A stretch of 64,000 bases of DNA from Mesostigma viride (lineage: Eukaryota; Streptophyta; Mesostigmatophyceae; Mesostigmatales; Mesostigmataceae): NCBI GenBank assembly GCA_009746045.1, contig RPFO01000256.1:136501-200500 (forward strand), given 5' to 3'. The position numbers and the translations under genes were made by a program. This document shows, piece after piece, positions 11,779 through 24,504 of the stretch. Under the pieces are notes generated by a model. It worked only from the letters and a program-made list of their open reading frames with translations. It did not search any database and was not told the origin of the DNA. How positions within the stretch are numbered: position 1 is the first letter of the stretch; each line of letters starts with the position of its first letter.

Positions 11779-13890
11779 ATTAACCCTTAAATGGCCGTAC
11801 TGGTACCTAATTCTAGTTACCAGTTTTACTGGTAACTAGAAATAGGTACCAGTTTTAGAACCGAGCTGGCGCGAATGCCAGAAGTAGTATCCATGATATT
11901 ATTAGATCTGCTGCTAGATCTAGATGTGTACTACAGCTTGCAACCGGACATCACTATATTTGGACAAGTGTACAGGGAGGTATGAAGTACCAAAGTACAG
12001 GGGGTACCCAGTAAAATGGGACGAAACGTGGATGTAAAATATTGACGTGTATGCAAATTCGAGGCTATGGCGGTGCAGAAAATTGATTGGTGTAGGAGCA
12101 TCGATGCATGGATCCGTTCCAAATTTTGTAGGCATAATTTTTACGTTATAAAAATGCTGTAGCCGCAGTCACGCAACATCTAATGATGCGCGCAGTTTTC
12201 TCGGGCTGGATTTTATTGCGGCAGGGCGCGTTTTTTGCCTGGGCGGTGATGATGGAGCTAGATCTTGTTGTTTGACGTCGTATCATGGGATGTTTCGCCA
12301 CGAATAGTTTTTATATATTGTGTTTCGCATATTCCATTAGCGCTCATGGGCCGGGAAAGTCGCGAGGCACCTTCTTGCCTCCGGCGTGCTAACTCCCGCA
12401 AGACCCATAATTTGCGGTTTCGACCTGGCGCAGTTTAGTATCCCAGCGTCGGCCATCGACAAGGTAAAGCTGTTCTATCGTTCGGTAAGTAATCTTGGAC
12501 CTGTAATAAAAAATTTGATAGGCTTAAAGTCACTATTTTACTACTCTATGGATTGGTCAATGGTGGTTGTTGCACACAACCACTGCGATCAGTTTTTCAT
12601 CCGTTTTCTTCATGATTAGCCGTGTTTACACCAAATATACGAAAATAACGATTGATATAACATTTAGAAAAGTGGTTTATGGTATCACGATGGTTTTTAC
12701 TGCCTAAGAACTTCAAGACAGTTGGTATTCTGACCTGTTTTAGGTTGGCCTTTTTGCTTTGCTAGTATGGGAAGCCTGCGCCATTGTGCAGTCACTCCAT
12801 GTAACAAGCATGGAAGCCCCAGTGCCTTGCTGGCATAAAATACAATGTCAGTGCATTGTCTCTATATTCTTTCACTTCGGCCATGCACGTGGAGGTCGTT
12901 TCTAATGTTTTGGATGCATGTGTAACACAGCCCCTTGCACCCCCTTGCTACATGTGCACTTGGGCCTTGGCATAGTGTCATACTTACTATTAGCCCTTGC
13001 TAGCTACCATATGGTTTTATTTCTTCACACCAACATGAAATATAGTTGAAGCCGCACGTTAGTGATGATTTGAGCTTTACATGGCAACATGTAAAGCTCA
13101 AAGATCACCACTACCGTGACAATGCCTCTTGTTGCTGTGTTGTTGCTTCGTACGATTAGCAGCTAATATAATCAAGCCCAGCATAAAATGAGCTTCAACT
13201 AGCATTGTCACCATGCTAGGCCTTTTGGAACACGCTTATTAGAGCATCGCCATGTGAGAAAAATGAGCATGTGGTAGTTAGTGTGTTGGCTATAGTCTTC
13301 GCCCTTGTACCATGCCATGATACGTAGGAGTGCAGCTGTCCATTGGCGTTGTGATCTATGTTTGGATGCTATAGTGCATGTTCTGTAGGCTGGGATTGAT
13401 GAAACTATGCATGCCTTGCCATCTATGATGTTTTTTGACGATGTGGACTAGGAAACTTGCCTTGTAATGATAGCAATTGTACCAAGGAAACTGGTCCCTA
13501 TTTTTAGTCACCAGTTATTTTTAGATCTGCCTGATGGGTCCCTGGGACAACCTCCGGTGTCAGTGTTCAGTAGCCATGCCCAGCTACCTGTGCAACTGCC
13601 TTTACGAGGCCAGGGTCAACTTCACCGTCTAAACGTCCAATAATGCATGATAAGTGTGTCATGTCTCGCACCCAGCGCCCCCCCCTGGGGGGGGGTCCTT
13701 GATATGTACCCATAGGACAGTGCAACATGACCAATGGCATGACCCCCAAGTAACTATATATATGTGTGTGCTTTGGTCCCAATATGGATAGTAAAATTGT
13801 TATTAGGTTGGTTTGTGGACCTTATAATTAATGCAAAGTGCAACTGGTAACTACTTTTAGGAACCAGTTGGACACCATCCAAGGGTTAAT
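11779..13890. mobile_element. 2.1-kb non-autonomous TIR element
   Basis: The left end (ATTAACCCTTAAATGG..., 11779 on) and the reverse complement of the right end (13890 back) align for about 48 bp. They share ATTAACCCTT, then ACTGGT-CCTA, then TAGTTACCAGTT. Related 'aactggtccctattttt...accagtt' copies occur inside near 13490-13525. No transposase frame is present. Only short unsupported ORFs occur (for example 12386-12619). No target duplication is evident, so the superfamily is unknown. Confidence 0.55.
11802..11850. repeat. Inverted repeat within the left TIR
   Basis: Arms of 21-23 nt (GGTACCTA-TTCTAGTTACC and its complement) with one mismatch and a loop of a few T residues. It makes the left end a foldback. 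Confidence 0.7.
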
Positions 13891-13951
13891 AGTAATCTGA
13901 TACGGACATCCAAGCATCACGCCAGCTGTACAAGGTTCAACTAACTATACA

Positions 13952-14740
13952 TCACAAAACTACACGCAGCACCAGCGCTGCCGGCCCACCATGCAGGCCT
14001 AGAAGGGATCTAGACCGCATGGGTCGCGACAAAGTCGGCCCGGGTGCGGCGGAATAACACATCAGCCACGGTGCGAGTGAGGGCGATCGATCACTCGAGT
14101 GACAGGCGCTGCCGCCAATACAAGGACCACGTGCGGGCAGACCACGGGGCGGTCTGACCCTCGAGGTCGAGGCGGTCTTCACGGCGCTGGCGGCACTCGT
14201 GGAAAAACTCCGCTGTCTTGGGGCCCATATGGCCCGCTCAAGGACAAAGGGGATGCCGGATGACCCGGTGGGGCCCCACATTAACGTAGGAGACGTTGCG
14301 CTCAGCCACATGCAGCGGCAGCAGCGCCGGCATCCACAGCCGCCCGGAGGATGTGGCGACCGGAGAGCGGCCGAGCCACGGAGACATCGATGAGCAGGTG
14401 GCAACCCTGCCCGTCGTAGTCAAGCACGGTAATGTCGGGGCGGTGGTTGGGTGAGTAGAGGGCGGCCCCATCCGCGTCCTCGCACTTGATGGTGGAGTGG
14501 GGAAAGACCGACCGAACCATGGCACACACCACCCGGAGGAGAGCGGAATGGAGATAGAGGAATTAACCAGTTCTGGTTGTGCTGGCCACCCATGCACGCG
14601 ATGTAGTGCGTCCCAGTATTATCCAGAGCAAGCCCGCAGCTGCCGCATGCAGGACGCACCCGCCGTGATGAGGGGTTGCGGGGCAAAGAACTGGTGGCGG
14701 AGAGTGATGGCGTAAAGGGCCGGAACCATGCAGCGTGAAC
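13952..14740 (-). mobile_element. LINE RT C-terminal tail, frameshifted
   Basis: Minus-strand frames contain RPACGSCGLALDNTGTHYIAC (a C-x2-C...H-x3-C tail motif), then YSPNHRPDITVLDYDG and HLLIDVSVARPL, then AERNVSYVNVGPHRVI. This order, a Cys/His cluster followed by a 'RPD...LDVSV..P' block, is typical of the C-terminus of a class of algal and metazoan non-LTR retrotransposon ORF2 proteins. At least three frame changes are needed, so it is dead. The fragment at 1-461 would sit just upstream in the same kind of protein. Confidence 0.5.
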
Positions 14741-14959
14741 AAAGGGCTCATCATGGGGAGGGCGCGCAGGAATGCGGACCCCACGCTCCCCTCAAGGGAA
14801 ACGGAGTGAAGCCAAGCCTTCCCCTGATCATTCAATATATAATGCATGAGACAGTAATACGACACAACGACCTTGCTCTCAAGGAGGAAGGATCCCACAA
14901 CCCTCCATGCCCATACACAAATGTGCACACACATAGTTCATTATTGGCAAATTATTAAT

Positions 14960-16210
14960 GTACCTGTTACGCCGCAGTCCTACACCGCCTCCTCTACCAC
15001 GACCTAAACCACGTCCAAAGGACTCATGTCTAATTCTACCTAAACTAGTGAGGCCGCCGGTTGCTGAGGAGCTACGTACTCTGTGCGAAAGTCGGACCGG
15101 CGCGACGATTCAGATCTCAATGCATTTACATGTGTATAAGTGTAATATGCCATCAACCAGTTATGCCGTGACCAATTCAATTCAGGATTACGAAGGAAAC
15201 ACCTAACCAGCCATGACCAAAGCTAGCTAATTGTTACGTCGCTTAACAATCTGTCGCAGTTACGGACGTAAATTAGGTCCTTTGTCTCAGTCGTTCTTAG
15301 GTTTACGTGTAGCTTGTACCGGTGGACACTGTTGTCCCAGTACCGTGGTGCATTCAATGGATGCATTTGGCGTCGCGCTGCGTACTTTAGTAGTGGTCCT
15401 TATCCTTTGGGCAGATTCTAGTGGACCAGCGCGCATCTGTGCATTTGTAGGCGAGGGCCATGTCGGCCCGAGCATGCTGGACCGCGTTGGTGATCATTTA
15501 TGCACGTTCTACCCCTCGTGTTGGCACTCGGCATGTGTTAATGAATTGACACATATAGCTAGCCGGTCATGGCAGTGTAGTAGTGTTTCCTTCCTCTATT
15601 CCTGGAATAAACGGGGTTCGGGTAAATGGCTTATGGCGTATTATAGTCGTACTTACGTAAATGCACTGAGATCCGGATCGTCACGTTCGTCTTTCGCGCA
15701 GGGTTTGACTAGAGGTGGCCTCACTAATTTAGGTAGCATTAGACCGGTTATAGAGGTAGAGGCGGAGGTAGAGGACTGAGTCGTAACAATGGTATCGGAG
15801 GAACTTTAGGTAGAGAGCGTGACGAAGATCCCCTGCAACAACAGACGCCATTGACCCTACCCTTCCGCGTCCGGGAGTATGAAGACAACACCATCTTGCC
15901 AGGTAATGGGCGGATCGCCTGCAAGCTAGATAGGTAGTGCTGCCCGATTCGGGACACACCTAGGCTAGGAGTTAGACCTGCTCGCAGCGGAAAATCCTTT
16001 ATAGATAGCTCCTTTCCCTCGTTCGGCATTAATGTTTTCATTACTGTTTTTGGGCATAGTTAGGTTCGGCTTTTGGTTCTATGGTAGAGAGACGACTAGT
16101 GTCTCGTAGATTACACCTTTTCTGCATCTTGCCTGCTTTGTATTTAGACGACCCTTCGCCTGACGCAGAATTCTTGAAACCGGATACTTACGACCACCTG
16201 GCGCTGGAAT
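14960..16210. other. No confident gene
   Basis: The longest frame (15231-15779, plus) has no domain, no compositional bias typical of the host exons and no splice context. It may be chance or the relic of an unidentified element. Confidence 0.35.
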
Positions 16211-16218
16211 CCTCGTAC

Positions 16219-16424
16219 CAGTGTGAGCTACATAGTACGCCGTATTATACGCCGTATTATACGAAATACGCAATACGCCGAGGTTTGCCGTATTGCCGTA
16301 CTAGAAATTTTGCTAGTAGTACGCCGTTTTATACGCGTATAATACACGTATTATACGAAATACGCAATACGCCGAGGTTTTGCCGTATTGCCGTATTGCC
16401 GTATTGCCGTACTAGCTCACACTG
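16219..16424. mobile_element. 206-bp hAT-type MITE with 8-bp target duplication
   Basis: Terminal inverted repeats CAGTGTGAGCTA / TAGCTCACACTG bound the element. The 8-bp direct repeat CCTCGTAC flanks it on both sides (16211-16218 and 16425-16432). An 8-bp duplication with CAG-starting TIRs is the hAT signature. The interior consists of iterated CGTATT / GCCGTATT and CGTATAATACG motifs in direct and inverted order, and it has no coding capacity. Confidence 0.85.
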
Positions 16425-16432
16425 CCTCGTAC

Positions 16433-16824
16433 CTGCGTGCGTCATCAATCTGGTTCGGTTTCAGACACCCTAGATCAGCTGCCTTCTCCTCATTCTCCTA
16501 GCTCAGTTGACGTCACAAGACCTACCAGGTGAGTTCTCATGAAGCAACGGCGTTCTTTTACTGCTCCTTCCCATTCTTCTAGCGATAATAGTCTAGCTAA
16601 ATATTACGTACTAGTAATCACGCCTCAATGGTCCTCCATTTTCCTTTCTTGGTCCGATGCTAGGAAGATAGTTCAAAACCGTGTATACAACGTAACCAGG
16701 TATATAATAAGAAACTTATGACATTTGAAGAAGCTCAGCAGTTCCTTATAGACCATAGCGAATCAGATTTAGGTCTACATGTACACCCTACTATATTCCT
16801 CATGTTCGCCCTCCCGTGGAATCT
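16433..16824. other. No gene recognised
   Basis: Short unsupported frames only. Confidence 0.4.
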
Positions 16825-18262
16825 CTAGTTTTTGGTACTGACGCCAGGTGAGGACATATATCGCCCCGGCTGGGCGGGCTTGGTGCCAGCTAGTCTATCT
16901 GATGTGTCTACCTGATCTGTGCGGGCCAGGTGCCCGGCTAGGCCCAGGCGCCTGGCTAGGCCCAAATGTAATAATGTGGGGAACATAGGGCAAATCAGCG
17001 TACACATCCTCATTACTAATGTGCAAACCAAAGGGGATGTTAAGGGCCTTGCGCAGCATCTTGGTGACGTTGCCGTCGAGTTGTTGCTCCAGCTAGCTCC
17101 TGCGTCAGTGTCCAGGTCTGGATCGGCGCCGTCTAGGTCAGGATGATTCGTCAGAATGACGACCTTGAAGAGTTCACGCTTGTCGATCCGGGGTACTAAG
17201 GGCGGGGTTGCTCCACCAGCGGCGGTGGTCATGGAGTTGCGCCCACGCCATGCCGATCCGTGTCGTCAGGTCGTCCTCGCAGTCGGGAAGCCAACTGCCG
17301 AGCAGCTTGAAGCGGCCTGAAGGAGGGTAGAGTACCTGGGTGTCGTCTAAGAGGCGGAGCGTGGGGTGGGGCCCTGCCATGCCATGGGCCAGGGCCTCCG
17401 TTTTGGGGCTGATTTCTAGACCAACCGCCCGAGCCTCGAGCGCCTGAGGCAGTCCAGCCAAAGTTGGGCAGACTCCGACTTCTTGATGAGCGTGATGTCG
17501 TCGGCATAAATGAGGTCAGCTAGTAAGTTCTGCTTGTAAGTCGGCCCCCCTTCCCTTGGAAGCTCGTTCGTGATCGCTAGGCCAGGGGCACGGCCTGCAA
17601 TGCTAGCAAAGCGAGCACGTGCCTGGCGCATATAACATAATCCACTGCAATAATAAACAGCCGGTACGGCGACAGGACGCAACCCTGCCAGACGCCGGTC
17701 TGCAGTGGACATGGCGGCCGCGGTAAAGCCGTGTTGAGTACGTGCGCACCGAAGTGGTCGACCCCTCATACATGCAGCGTGCGGATGACGCGGTAATTAG
17801 CCGGGAGTGGGGACGCGAGCGCGAGCAAGGACAGCCCATAGAGCGTCCCAGAGGACAGAACCAAAAGCCTTGATGAAGTCGACGAAGATCATGATGGCGG
17901 GAAACTCACCAGGTTGCAGGAGAGCGATTTCCTCGAAGAGGCGACGCGCAACGAAGATGGCCATGACGGTGTTGCGCCCAGGACGAAAGCCCATTTGGCT
18001 TTCCCCTAGGTGACGGTCAAGAGCAGAACGAAGGCAGTTGAGGATCATGCGCATGAACAACTTGAGTGCGGCGCTCTGGATACAGACTCCTCGGTAGTTG
18101 GCAGGGTCGTCAGGGGAACCTTTGTTTTTGTACAGCATAATATGGTAGCTGTGCTGCCAGTGACTCAGGAATCGGCGGCGCGTTGGCAAGCAGGATCCGG
18201 TCGCACGCGTCAAGCAGGAACCCCCGGTGAGCGCCGTCAGCTTAATCACCGGGGCGGGGAGC
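16825..18262 (-). mobile_element. LINE family B, RT copy 1 (5'-truncated, frameshifted)
   Basis: Minus-strand frames carry NKGSPDDPANYRG, GFRPGRNTVMAIF, FVDFIKAFGSVLW (RT motif A, with the second conserved Asp changed to Gly) and LADLIYADDITLIKK (motif C, YADD intact). They end with LLGSWLPDCEDDLTTRIG and a degraded C-terminus. Multiple frameshifts separate these pieces. It is about 90% or more similar by eye to the plus-strand copy at 19.2-21.4 kb, in opposite orientation. Confidence 0.8.
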
Positions 18263-18294
18263 TGGTCAGGGCCACTACCGGGCGGCGTAGAAGT

Positions 18295-18960
18295 GGAAAT
18301 GATGAATATGAATGGACATGGAAATGTGTAGCCTTGGGCATTGCCGAAATTATGGCTGGCTTACGTGTAGAGCGACTAGATGTCCTAGACGGTACGTGGG
18401 GCCGGAAGGCACCCTGGCATTAATTTATTAATTGATTTAAACTCCGGCGTGCTCCCGTTGGGGAGTCACGGAGCACCGGAGTGCTATTAATTCCTGTATG
18501 TGCACAACAGGAAGAAAGCTAGGGCAGGGACACCCATTCTCCTTCATGCCAGAGGCATGCCACAGCTGCTCATTCAGGATGATGAATATGAATGGAGATG
18601 GAAATGTGTAGCCTTGGGCATTGCCGAAATTATGGCTGGCTTACGTGTGTTTAATTACTATTATGGCTGGCTTACGTGTAATTAATTAATTAATTAATTA
18701 ATTAATTAATTAATTAATGGCTTACGTGTAGAGCGACTAGATGACCTAGACGGTGTGGCCGGAAGGCACCCTGGCATAGATTAATTAATGAATATTTATG
18801 TAAACTCGTGCTCCCGTTGGGGAGTCACGGAGCACCAGAGTGCTTTTAATCCCTATATGTGCACAACAGGAAGAAAGGGCAGGGACCCCCATTCTCCTCC
18901 ATGCCAGAGGCTGGCCACAGCAGCAATCGGACACGATAGACGATCCGGCAAGTTCTGTGG
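18295..18960. repeat. Two tandem copies of a dispersed repeat with a (TTAA)n tract
   Basis: A segment starting 'gatgaatatgaatgg' at about 18300 and running through 'ggagtcacggagcacc' to 'ccacagctgctca' recurs from 18578 to about 18925. Between them is a TTAA microsatellite (18679-18718). A third, partial copy lies in intron 27 of PPIP5K (30151-30215). No coding capacity. Probably the 3' region of a mobile element family. Confidence 0.6.
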
Positions 18961-19204
18961 GTGCAATAAGACCCATCATTTTCTAGACTAGAAAGCTTAG
19001 AGTTAGCCGGTTAGTTCGATTCCGCGGCTTCGTCCACCTCCACCCATGCAGCAAGGAATATGTGCTACATGATCTCCCAACGGAGGCATGTTATAATTTA
19101 ATAATTTAGATTTAATAAGACCCATGTGAGCATAGCATAACAAGGAGCGTGGGCAAGTAATCTGATCATAGCCAGGACGTAGCATGGCTGTACAGGGGCT
19201 AAGC

Positions 19205-21404
19205 TAAGGCTATGGCTGGTTCCCCGCCGTCATCCAAGCCCGGCAAGCCCTGCGCGACAACAGCGACCCCGCCCGCTACGCCCACCTCAAAGCCGATTAC
19301 CACTCGGCCATCCGGCAGGCGACCAAGGAGCAGGAGGACCTTCATGTCCGCGAGTACTTCGCCCACCTCAAGGACCAGCACGGCAAGTACGCCTGGACCC
19401 GCCTGCGTCACGCCCAACGGCCCGCCGGCGGCGCGCAGCCGGCGCCGCGGACGCTCTCTGGCTCACCGCAGCAGCAGCTCGACCAGTGGTATTCCTCCCA
19501 GTCCCGGCTGCTCGGCGCCCCCCCGCCGCCCCCGCCGCTTGGCCCTCTGGCGGCCGCACGCCTGGCAGTAGCACCGGCGGACGTCCCTGCGCCGCCCACG
19601 CCGCCCGCCGCTGAGCAGGACTACACGTACCCAGCCCTGACGGAACCCCTGGCCGACCCCAACGAGCTCCCGCCCTTCACCGAGCTCGAGCTGAGCACCG
19701 CCGCCAAGCAACTCCGCTTCTATGCCGCCGTTGGACCTGACCAGCTCCCAGCCCCGGTGATTAAGCTGACGGCGCTCACGGGGTTCCTGCTTGACGTCTG
19801 CAACCAGATCCTGCTTGCCGACGCGCCGCCGACTCCTGAGTGGCAGCACAGCTACCGTATTATGCTGTACAAAAACAAAGGTTCCCCTGACGACCCCGCC
19901 AACTATACAGAGGAGTCTGCATCCAGAGCGCCGCACTTAAGTTGTTCATGCGCATGATCCTCAACCGCCTTCGTTCTGCTCTCGACTGTCACCTTGGGGA
20001 AAGTCAAATGGGCTTCCGTCCTGGGCGCAACACCGTCATGGCCATCTTCGTCGCGCGTCGCCTCTTCGAGGAAATCGCTCTCCTGCAACCTGGTGAGTTT
20101 CCCGCCATCCTGATCTTCGTCGACTTCATCAAGGCTTTTGATTCTGTCCTCTGGGACGCTCTATGGGCTGTTCTGCTCGCGCTCGCGTCCCCACTCCCGG
20201 CTAATTACCGCGTCATCCGCACGCTGCATGTATGAGGGGTCGACCACTTCGGTGCGCACGTACTCAACACGGCTTTACCGCGGCCGCCATGTCCACTGCA
20301 GACCGGCGTCTGGCAGGGTTGCGTCCTGTGACTCCTGTCGCCGTACCTGTTTATTATTGTAGTGGATTATGTTATGCGCCAGGCACGTGCTCGCTTTGCT
20401 AGCATTGCAGGCCGTGCCCCTGGCCTAGCGATCACGAACGAGCTTGGGGAAGGGGGGCCGACTAACAAGCAGAATTTACTAGCTGACCTCATGCATATAT
20501 GCCGACGACATCACGCTCATCGAGAAGCCGGAGTCTGCCCAACTTTGGCTGGACTGCCTGGCGCTCGAGGCTCGGGCGGTTGGTCTAGAAATCAGCCCCA
20601 AAACGGAGGCCCTGGCCCTCGGCATGGCAGGGCCCCCACCCACACTCCGCCTCTTAGACGATGCCGAGGTCAACTACCCTCGATCCTTCAGGCCGCTTCA
20701 AGCTGCTCGGCAGTTGGCTTCCCGACTGCGAGGACGACATGACGACACGGATCGGCATGGCGTGGGCGCACCTCCATGACCACCGCCGCTGGTGGAGCAA
20801 CCCCGCCCTACCCCGGATCGTCAAGCGTGACCTCTTCAAGGTCGTCATTCTGACGATTCTGACCTACGGCGCCGAGACGTGGGCACTGACGCAGGAGCTG
20901 GAGCAACGACTCGACGGCGCCGTCACCAAGATGCTGCGCAAGGCCCTTAACATCCCCTTTGGTTTGCACATTAGTAATGAGGATTTGTACGCTGATTTGC
21001 CCTATGTTTCCCACATTATTAGGCACAGGCGCCTGGGCCTAGCCGGGCACCTGGCCCGCACAGATCAGGTAGATACATCAGATAGACTAGCTGGCACCAA
21101 GCCCGCCGAGCCTGGGCGATATGTCCTCACCTGGCGTGCCCCCGGCCGCGCGCGGCAGGGCCGCCACCCGTGGACTTTTCGTGATAGACTCGGCATGGAC
21201 ATGTGCTACACTAGACGTGACGGGCTCACCCCCGGGCAGCCTCCTGGTTTGTCTGTAATATGGAGGCAGATGGTGCGCAAGGATAGATGGCAAGTAGTGA
21301 TGAAGGAGACCACCCCCAAGCCTGTGGGGGCTCCGCGTGTGACCAAGTATGGCATTCATAGCGATTCGGGCCGCGGTGCCCACACCCCTGTAACTAGGAC
21401 CTAG
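19205..21404 (+). mobile_element. LINE family B, RT copy 2 (longest copy; 5'-truncated, frameshifted)
   Basis: In order: a helical pre-RT segment (ARYAHLKADYHSAIRQATKE), a Pro-rich linker, KNKGSPDDPANY, GFRPGRNT, FVDFIKAFDSVLW (motif A), WQGCVL followed by SPYLFIIVVDYV (motif B), and a motif C region where a short insertion (catgcatatatgcc near 20490) breaks YADD out of frame. Next comes a long intact C-terminal frame from 20661: LTYGAETWALTQELEQRLDG, HRRLGLAGHLARTDQ and VIWRQMVRKDRWQVVMKE, stopping at 21404. No endonuclease is present. Dead copy. The C-terminal frame is the best preserved part. Confidence 0.85.
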
Positions 21405-21705
21405 ATGGCTTATACCATCCATTCCATCCCATGTCCCCCTGCCACTGAGGACTTATGCTCACGTGACGCAGTCACGTGTCTATTAATTAATTAATTAATG
21501 GCTGGTTGTGTACCGTGCGTTAGCGGTGCACCATGCACGTGACTAGGTATGGTGGCACGGCTAGGCAAACACTCTAGGCATATGGCTGCCATGGCGGCAG
21601 TGACTACCAATGAATACAAGTAATTCATTAATTAATAGACACGTGACTGCGTCACGTGAGCATAAGTCCTCAGTGGGAGGGGAACATGGGATGGAATGGA
21701 TTAAT
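21405..21705. repeat. Inverted pair of LINE B 3' ends separated by TTAA-rich spacer
   Basis: The 3' untranslated end of the plus-strand LINE (21417-21490, TCCATTCCATCCC... to ...GTCACGTGTCTA plus TTAA repeats) is followed at 21629-21701 by a near-exact inverted copy. A third copy, in the latter orientation, starts the LINE at 23617. Each copy ends in a (TTAA)n-like tail rather than poly(A). Confidence 0.75.
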
Positions 21706-23616
21706 TAATTAATTAAGGGGACGGTCCCGGCGCGAATATTTTGGCGCCGAAAAATTCGCGGTACCCGTCCGTACCGTGAAAAAGTGGTGCACGGGGCGCG
21801 CACCCCTACCGGAGCTGGCCATGGCGACGTGCTTTCAGGCAGAGTAGAAAAAGATAGCTCGCGGAATGCAGAGAAACTGAGCGAATCTTAAAGACGATGA
21901 GTAAATGATACCACTTCGTAGCGGAGTTCGCGTTTTTTGCAGTGTCGATGATTTTATTGATGACCATCGCCACGGGGGTCCAATCTGATGTTTCCGTCGA
22001 GAGGAATAAATTAGAATGCACGCTGGCGGCGGTGATTGTCAGATTTTATGGGCTTTACCTAGCGTCAAGGATGCGTTTAAATCGTTATTGGTAAAGCTTT
22101 AAAAAATTTGCTGGGTTTCGGCAAGATTTCCGTCATGATCGGTAAGACACTCTCCAGGCTCGCGGGATGCGCGTCTTATTATTCCATGGAAGGTTGTTCT
22201 TTCTTGCGCCGCTGGGCGAAGGACAATGCCGGTAATGGTACGATCGTGTGATCAACGTGACCCTATGAATGTTTCGCTTCCTTTATGGGTTATCAACGCA
22301 AGTTTTCGGCTTCTTTCCGTGCAGTTAGCGCCAGGCCGTATAATGCCATTCCGTGCTGCGCATCGCCAGATTCCTGGCACCTTTCAGTGGTTTTTATGTA
22401 CGTTGCATGGCTGGGATGTGTCAAAGCGTTACCGTGGCATATCGTCAAGTTGTCAGGGATTTGCTGAGTGGTTTCTTGGAAGGAGATTGCTAACAGCACT
22501 CAGTTTTGTGTGAATATTGACGCGGCCTTTCTTAGCAGAGGCTTCATTGTGGTTAGAGGCTCACAAGCTTGAGTTTGTTTCTTGGCAAACAATTGCGCTG
22601 GAAAGAAAGGTGGCAGTGGTTTTTTTAAGGGGCATACTGCATGGGTGGAACTGCACGTAGGTAGGGGTTATCGTTGTCTTGTTGGCCTTTCTCCCACTAA
22701 AATGGGAGAGCCCTAATTCATATGCTAGCAAGGCAAGGTAACCATGGTAAGAAGCCTTGGCAGTCAGCATGTATGATAATTCTGCTTTCTCTGTGGACTG
22801 TCTGTTGTTACCCTTGTTGGGCAATTAGTGGATATGGCTTTCTAGGGTGTGTTTGAGCTTGGTTTTGGGATGATGCCCACACCATAAACCTGGAATATGC
22901 TTTAGAAGTGTTGGCTAGGCATGTAGAGCTACCTGCCTCATTGTTGTGCACACACGCAACAGGTTGCCCGTGTCGAGGTAAGGCAAGGGCACATGACGTG
23001 CCCAGCCACCTCCTTGTACATTGTGGTCGAATTGGGCATGCATGGTCAGGAGCCTTTTGGATGGCATAGGAAGTGTTAGTGTGCCTTAATACTCACTAAT
23101 GCCTTCCTTAGCGTCTGCACAGGTGGCCAACTGCCAAAATTAATAACTGCTACAGCTGAGCTCAGAATGCCACCAAACTTTGACAGTGCCTTCTATGGTC
23201 ATGACAGAATTTGACTATTACTTTTTAGGCCTAATTGATGTGTTATGAGTGTGTATGGGGACGCCCCGCCTAAAAAAGCGTATTTTTGGCCCAAAAATTA
23301 ATAACTCAAAGGGATGTGCTGATTTTGTTGATCCAATTAGGTAGAAACCATGTCCCATGACATTTTTATATGGGTATTACTTTTTTCATGCAACTGGTTA
23401 TCCCACTGTTCTGGGCAAGATGTGCCCCGGACAGCGTTTTTTTCTATTTTTAGCTCATAGCCGGTGTATGGCTGGGGGTAGTACCCCCAACAAGTGGTGG
23501 TATGCATGCCCAAACATCATGTTTATGGTCCCCAAACATCATTCAGTGGTTGTCAGTTGCATTTCTGTAGTTATTAGGGGGGGTAAGTTTTGATATATTT
23601 CTATGGGACCCTCCCC

Positions 23617-24412
23617 TTAATAGACACGTGACTGCGTCACGTGAGCATAAGTCCTCAGTGGGAGGGGAACATGGGATGCCGGAATGGATGGTATATGCTA
23701 TCATCTAGGTCCTAGTGACAGGGGTGTGGGCACCGCGGCCCGAATCACTATGAATGCCATACTTGGTCACACGGGGAGCCCCCACAGGCTTGGGGGTGGT
23801 CTCCTTCATCACTACTTGCCATCTATCCTTGCGCACCATCTGCCTCCATATTACAGACAAACCAGGAGGCTGCCCGGGGGTGAGCCCGTCACGTCTAGTG
23901 TAGACCATGTCCATGCCGAGTCTATCACGAAAAGTCCACGGGTGGCGGCCCTGCCGCGCGCGGCCGGGGGCACGCCAGGTGAGGACATATCGCCCAGGCT
24001 GGGCGGGCTTGGTGCCAGCTAGTCTATCTGATGTATCTACCTGATCTGTGCGGGCCAGGTGCCCGGCTAGGCCCAGGCGCCTGTGCCTAATAATGTGGGA
24101 AACATAGGGCAAATCAGCGTACAAATCCTTGAGCATTACTAATGTGCAAACCAAAGGGGATGTTAAGGGCCTTGCGCAGCATCTTGGTGACGGCGCCGTC
24201 GAGTCGTTGCTCCAGCTCCTGCGTCAGTGCCCACGTCTCGGCGCCGTAGGTCAGGATCGTCAGAATGACGACCTTGAAGAGGTCACGCTTGACGATCCGG
24301 GGTAGGGCGGGGTTGCTCCACCAGCGGCGGTGGTCATGGAGGTGCGCCCACGCCATGCCGATCCGTGTCGTCATGTCGTCCTCGCAGTCGGGAAGCCAAC
24401 TGCCGAGCAATG
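23617..24412 (-). mobile_element. LINE family B, copy 3 (3' end only)
   Basis: Minus-strand frames reproduce the C-terminal part of the RT protein: LLGSWLPDCEDDMTTRIG, TYGAETWALTQELEQRL, HRRLGLAGHLARTDQVD and VIWRQMVRKDRWQ, with one break near 24130. The 3' UTR lies at 23617-23690. Truncated by 'aatgaatacaag' at 24412. Confidence 0.85.
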
Positions 24413-24504
24413 AATACAAGCTAGGGCTATTCTAGCCCGCAGGGGGCGTCCACATCTTGTGGTTGATCATCAGGTCCCCGCCCCTCCAGTACACCTGGCA
24501 TATG

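Noticed and set aside
12386-12619. 77-residue ORF inside the TIR element
   Set aside because: AT-rich chance frame with no motif of a transposase.
15231-15779. 182-residue plus-strand ORF
   Set aside because: No domain, no splice context and irregular composition. Not separable from chance.
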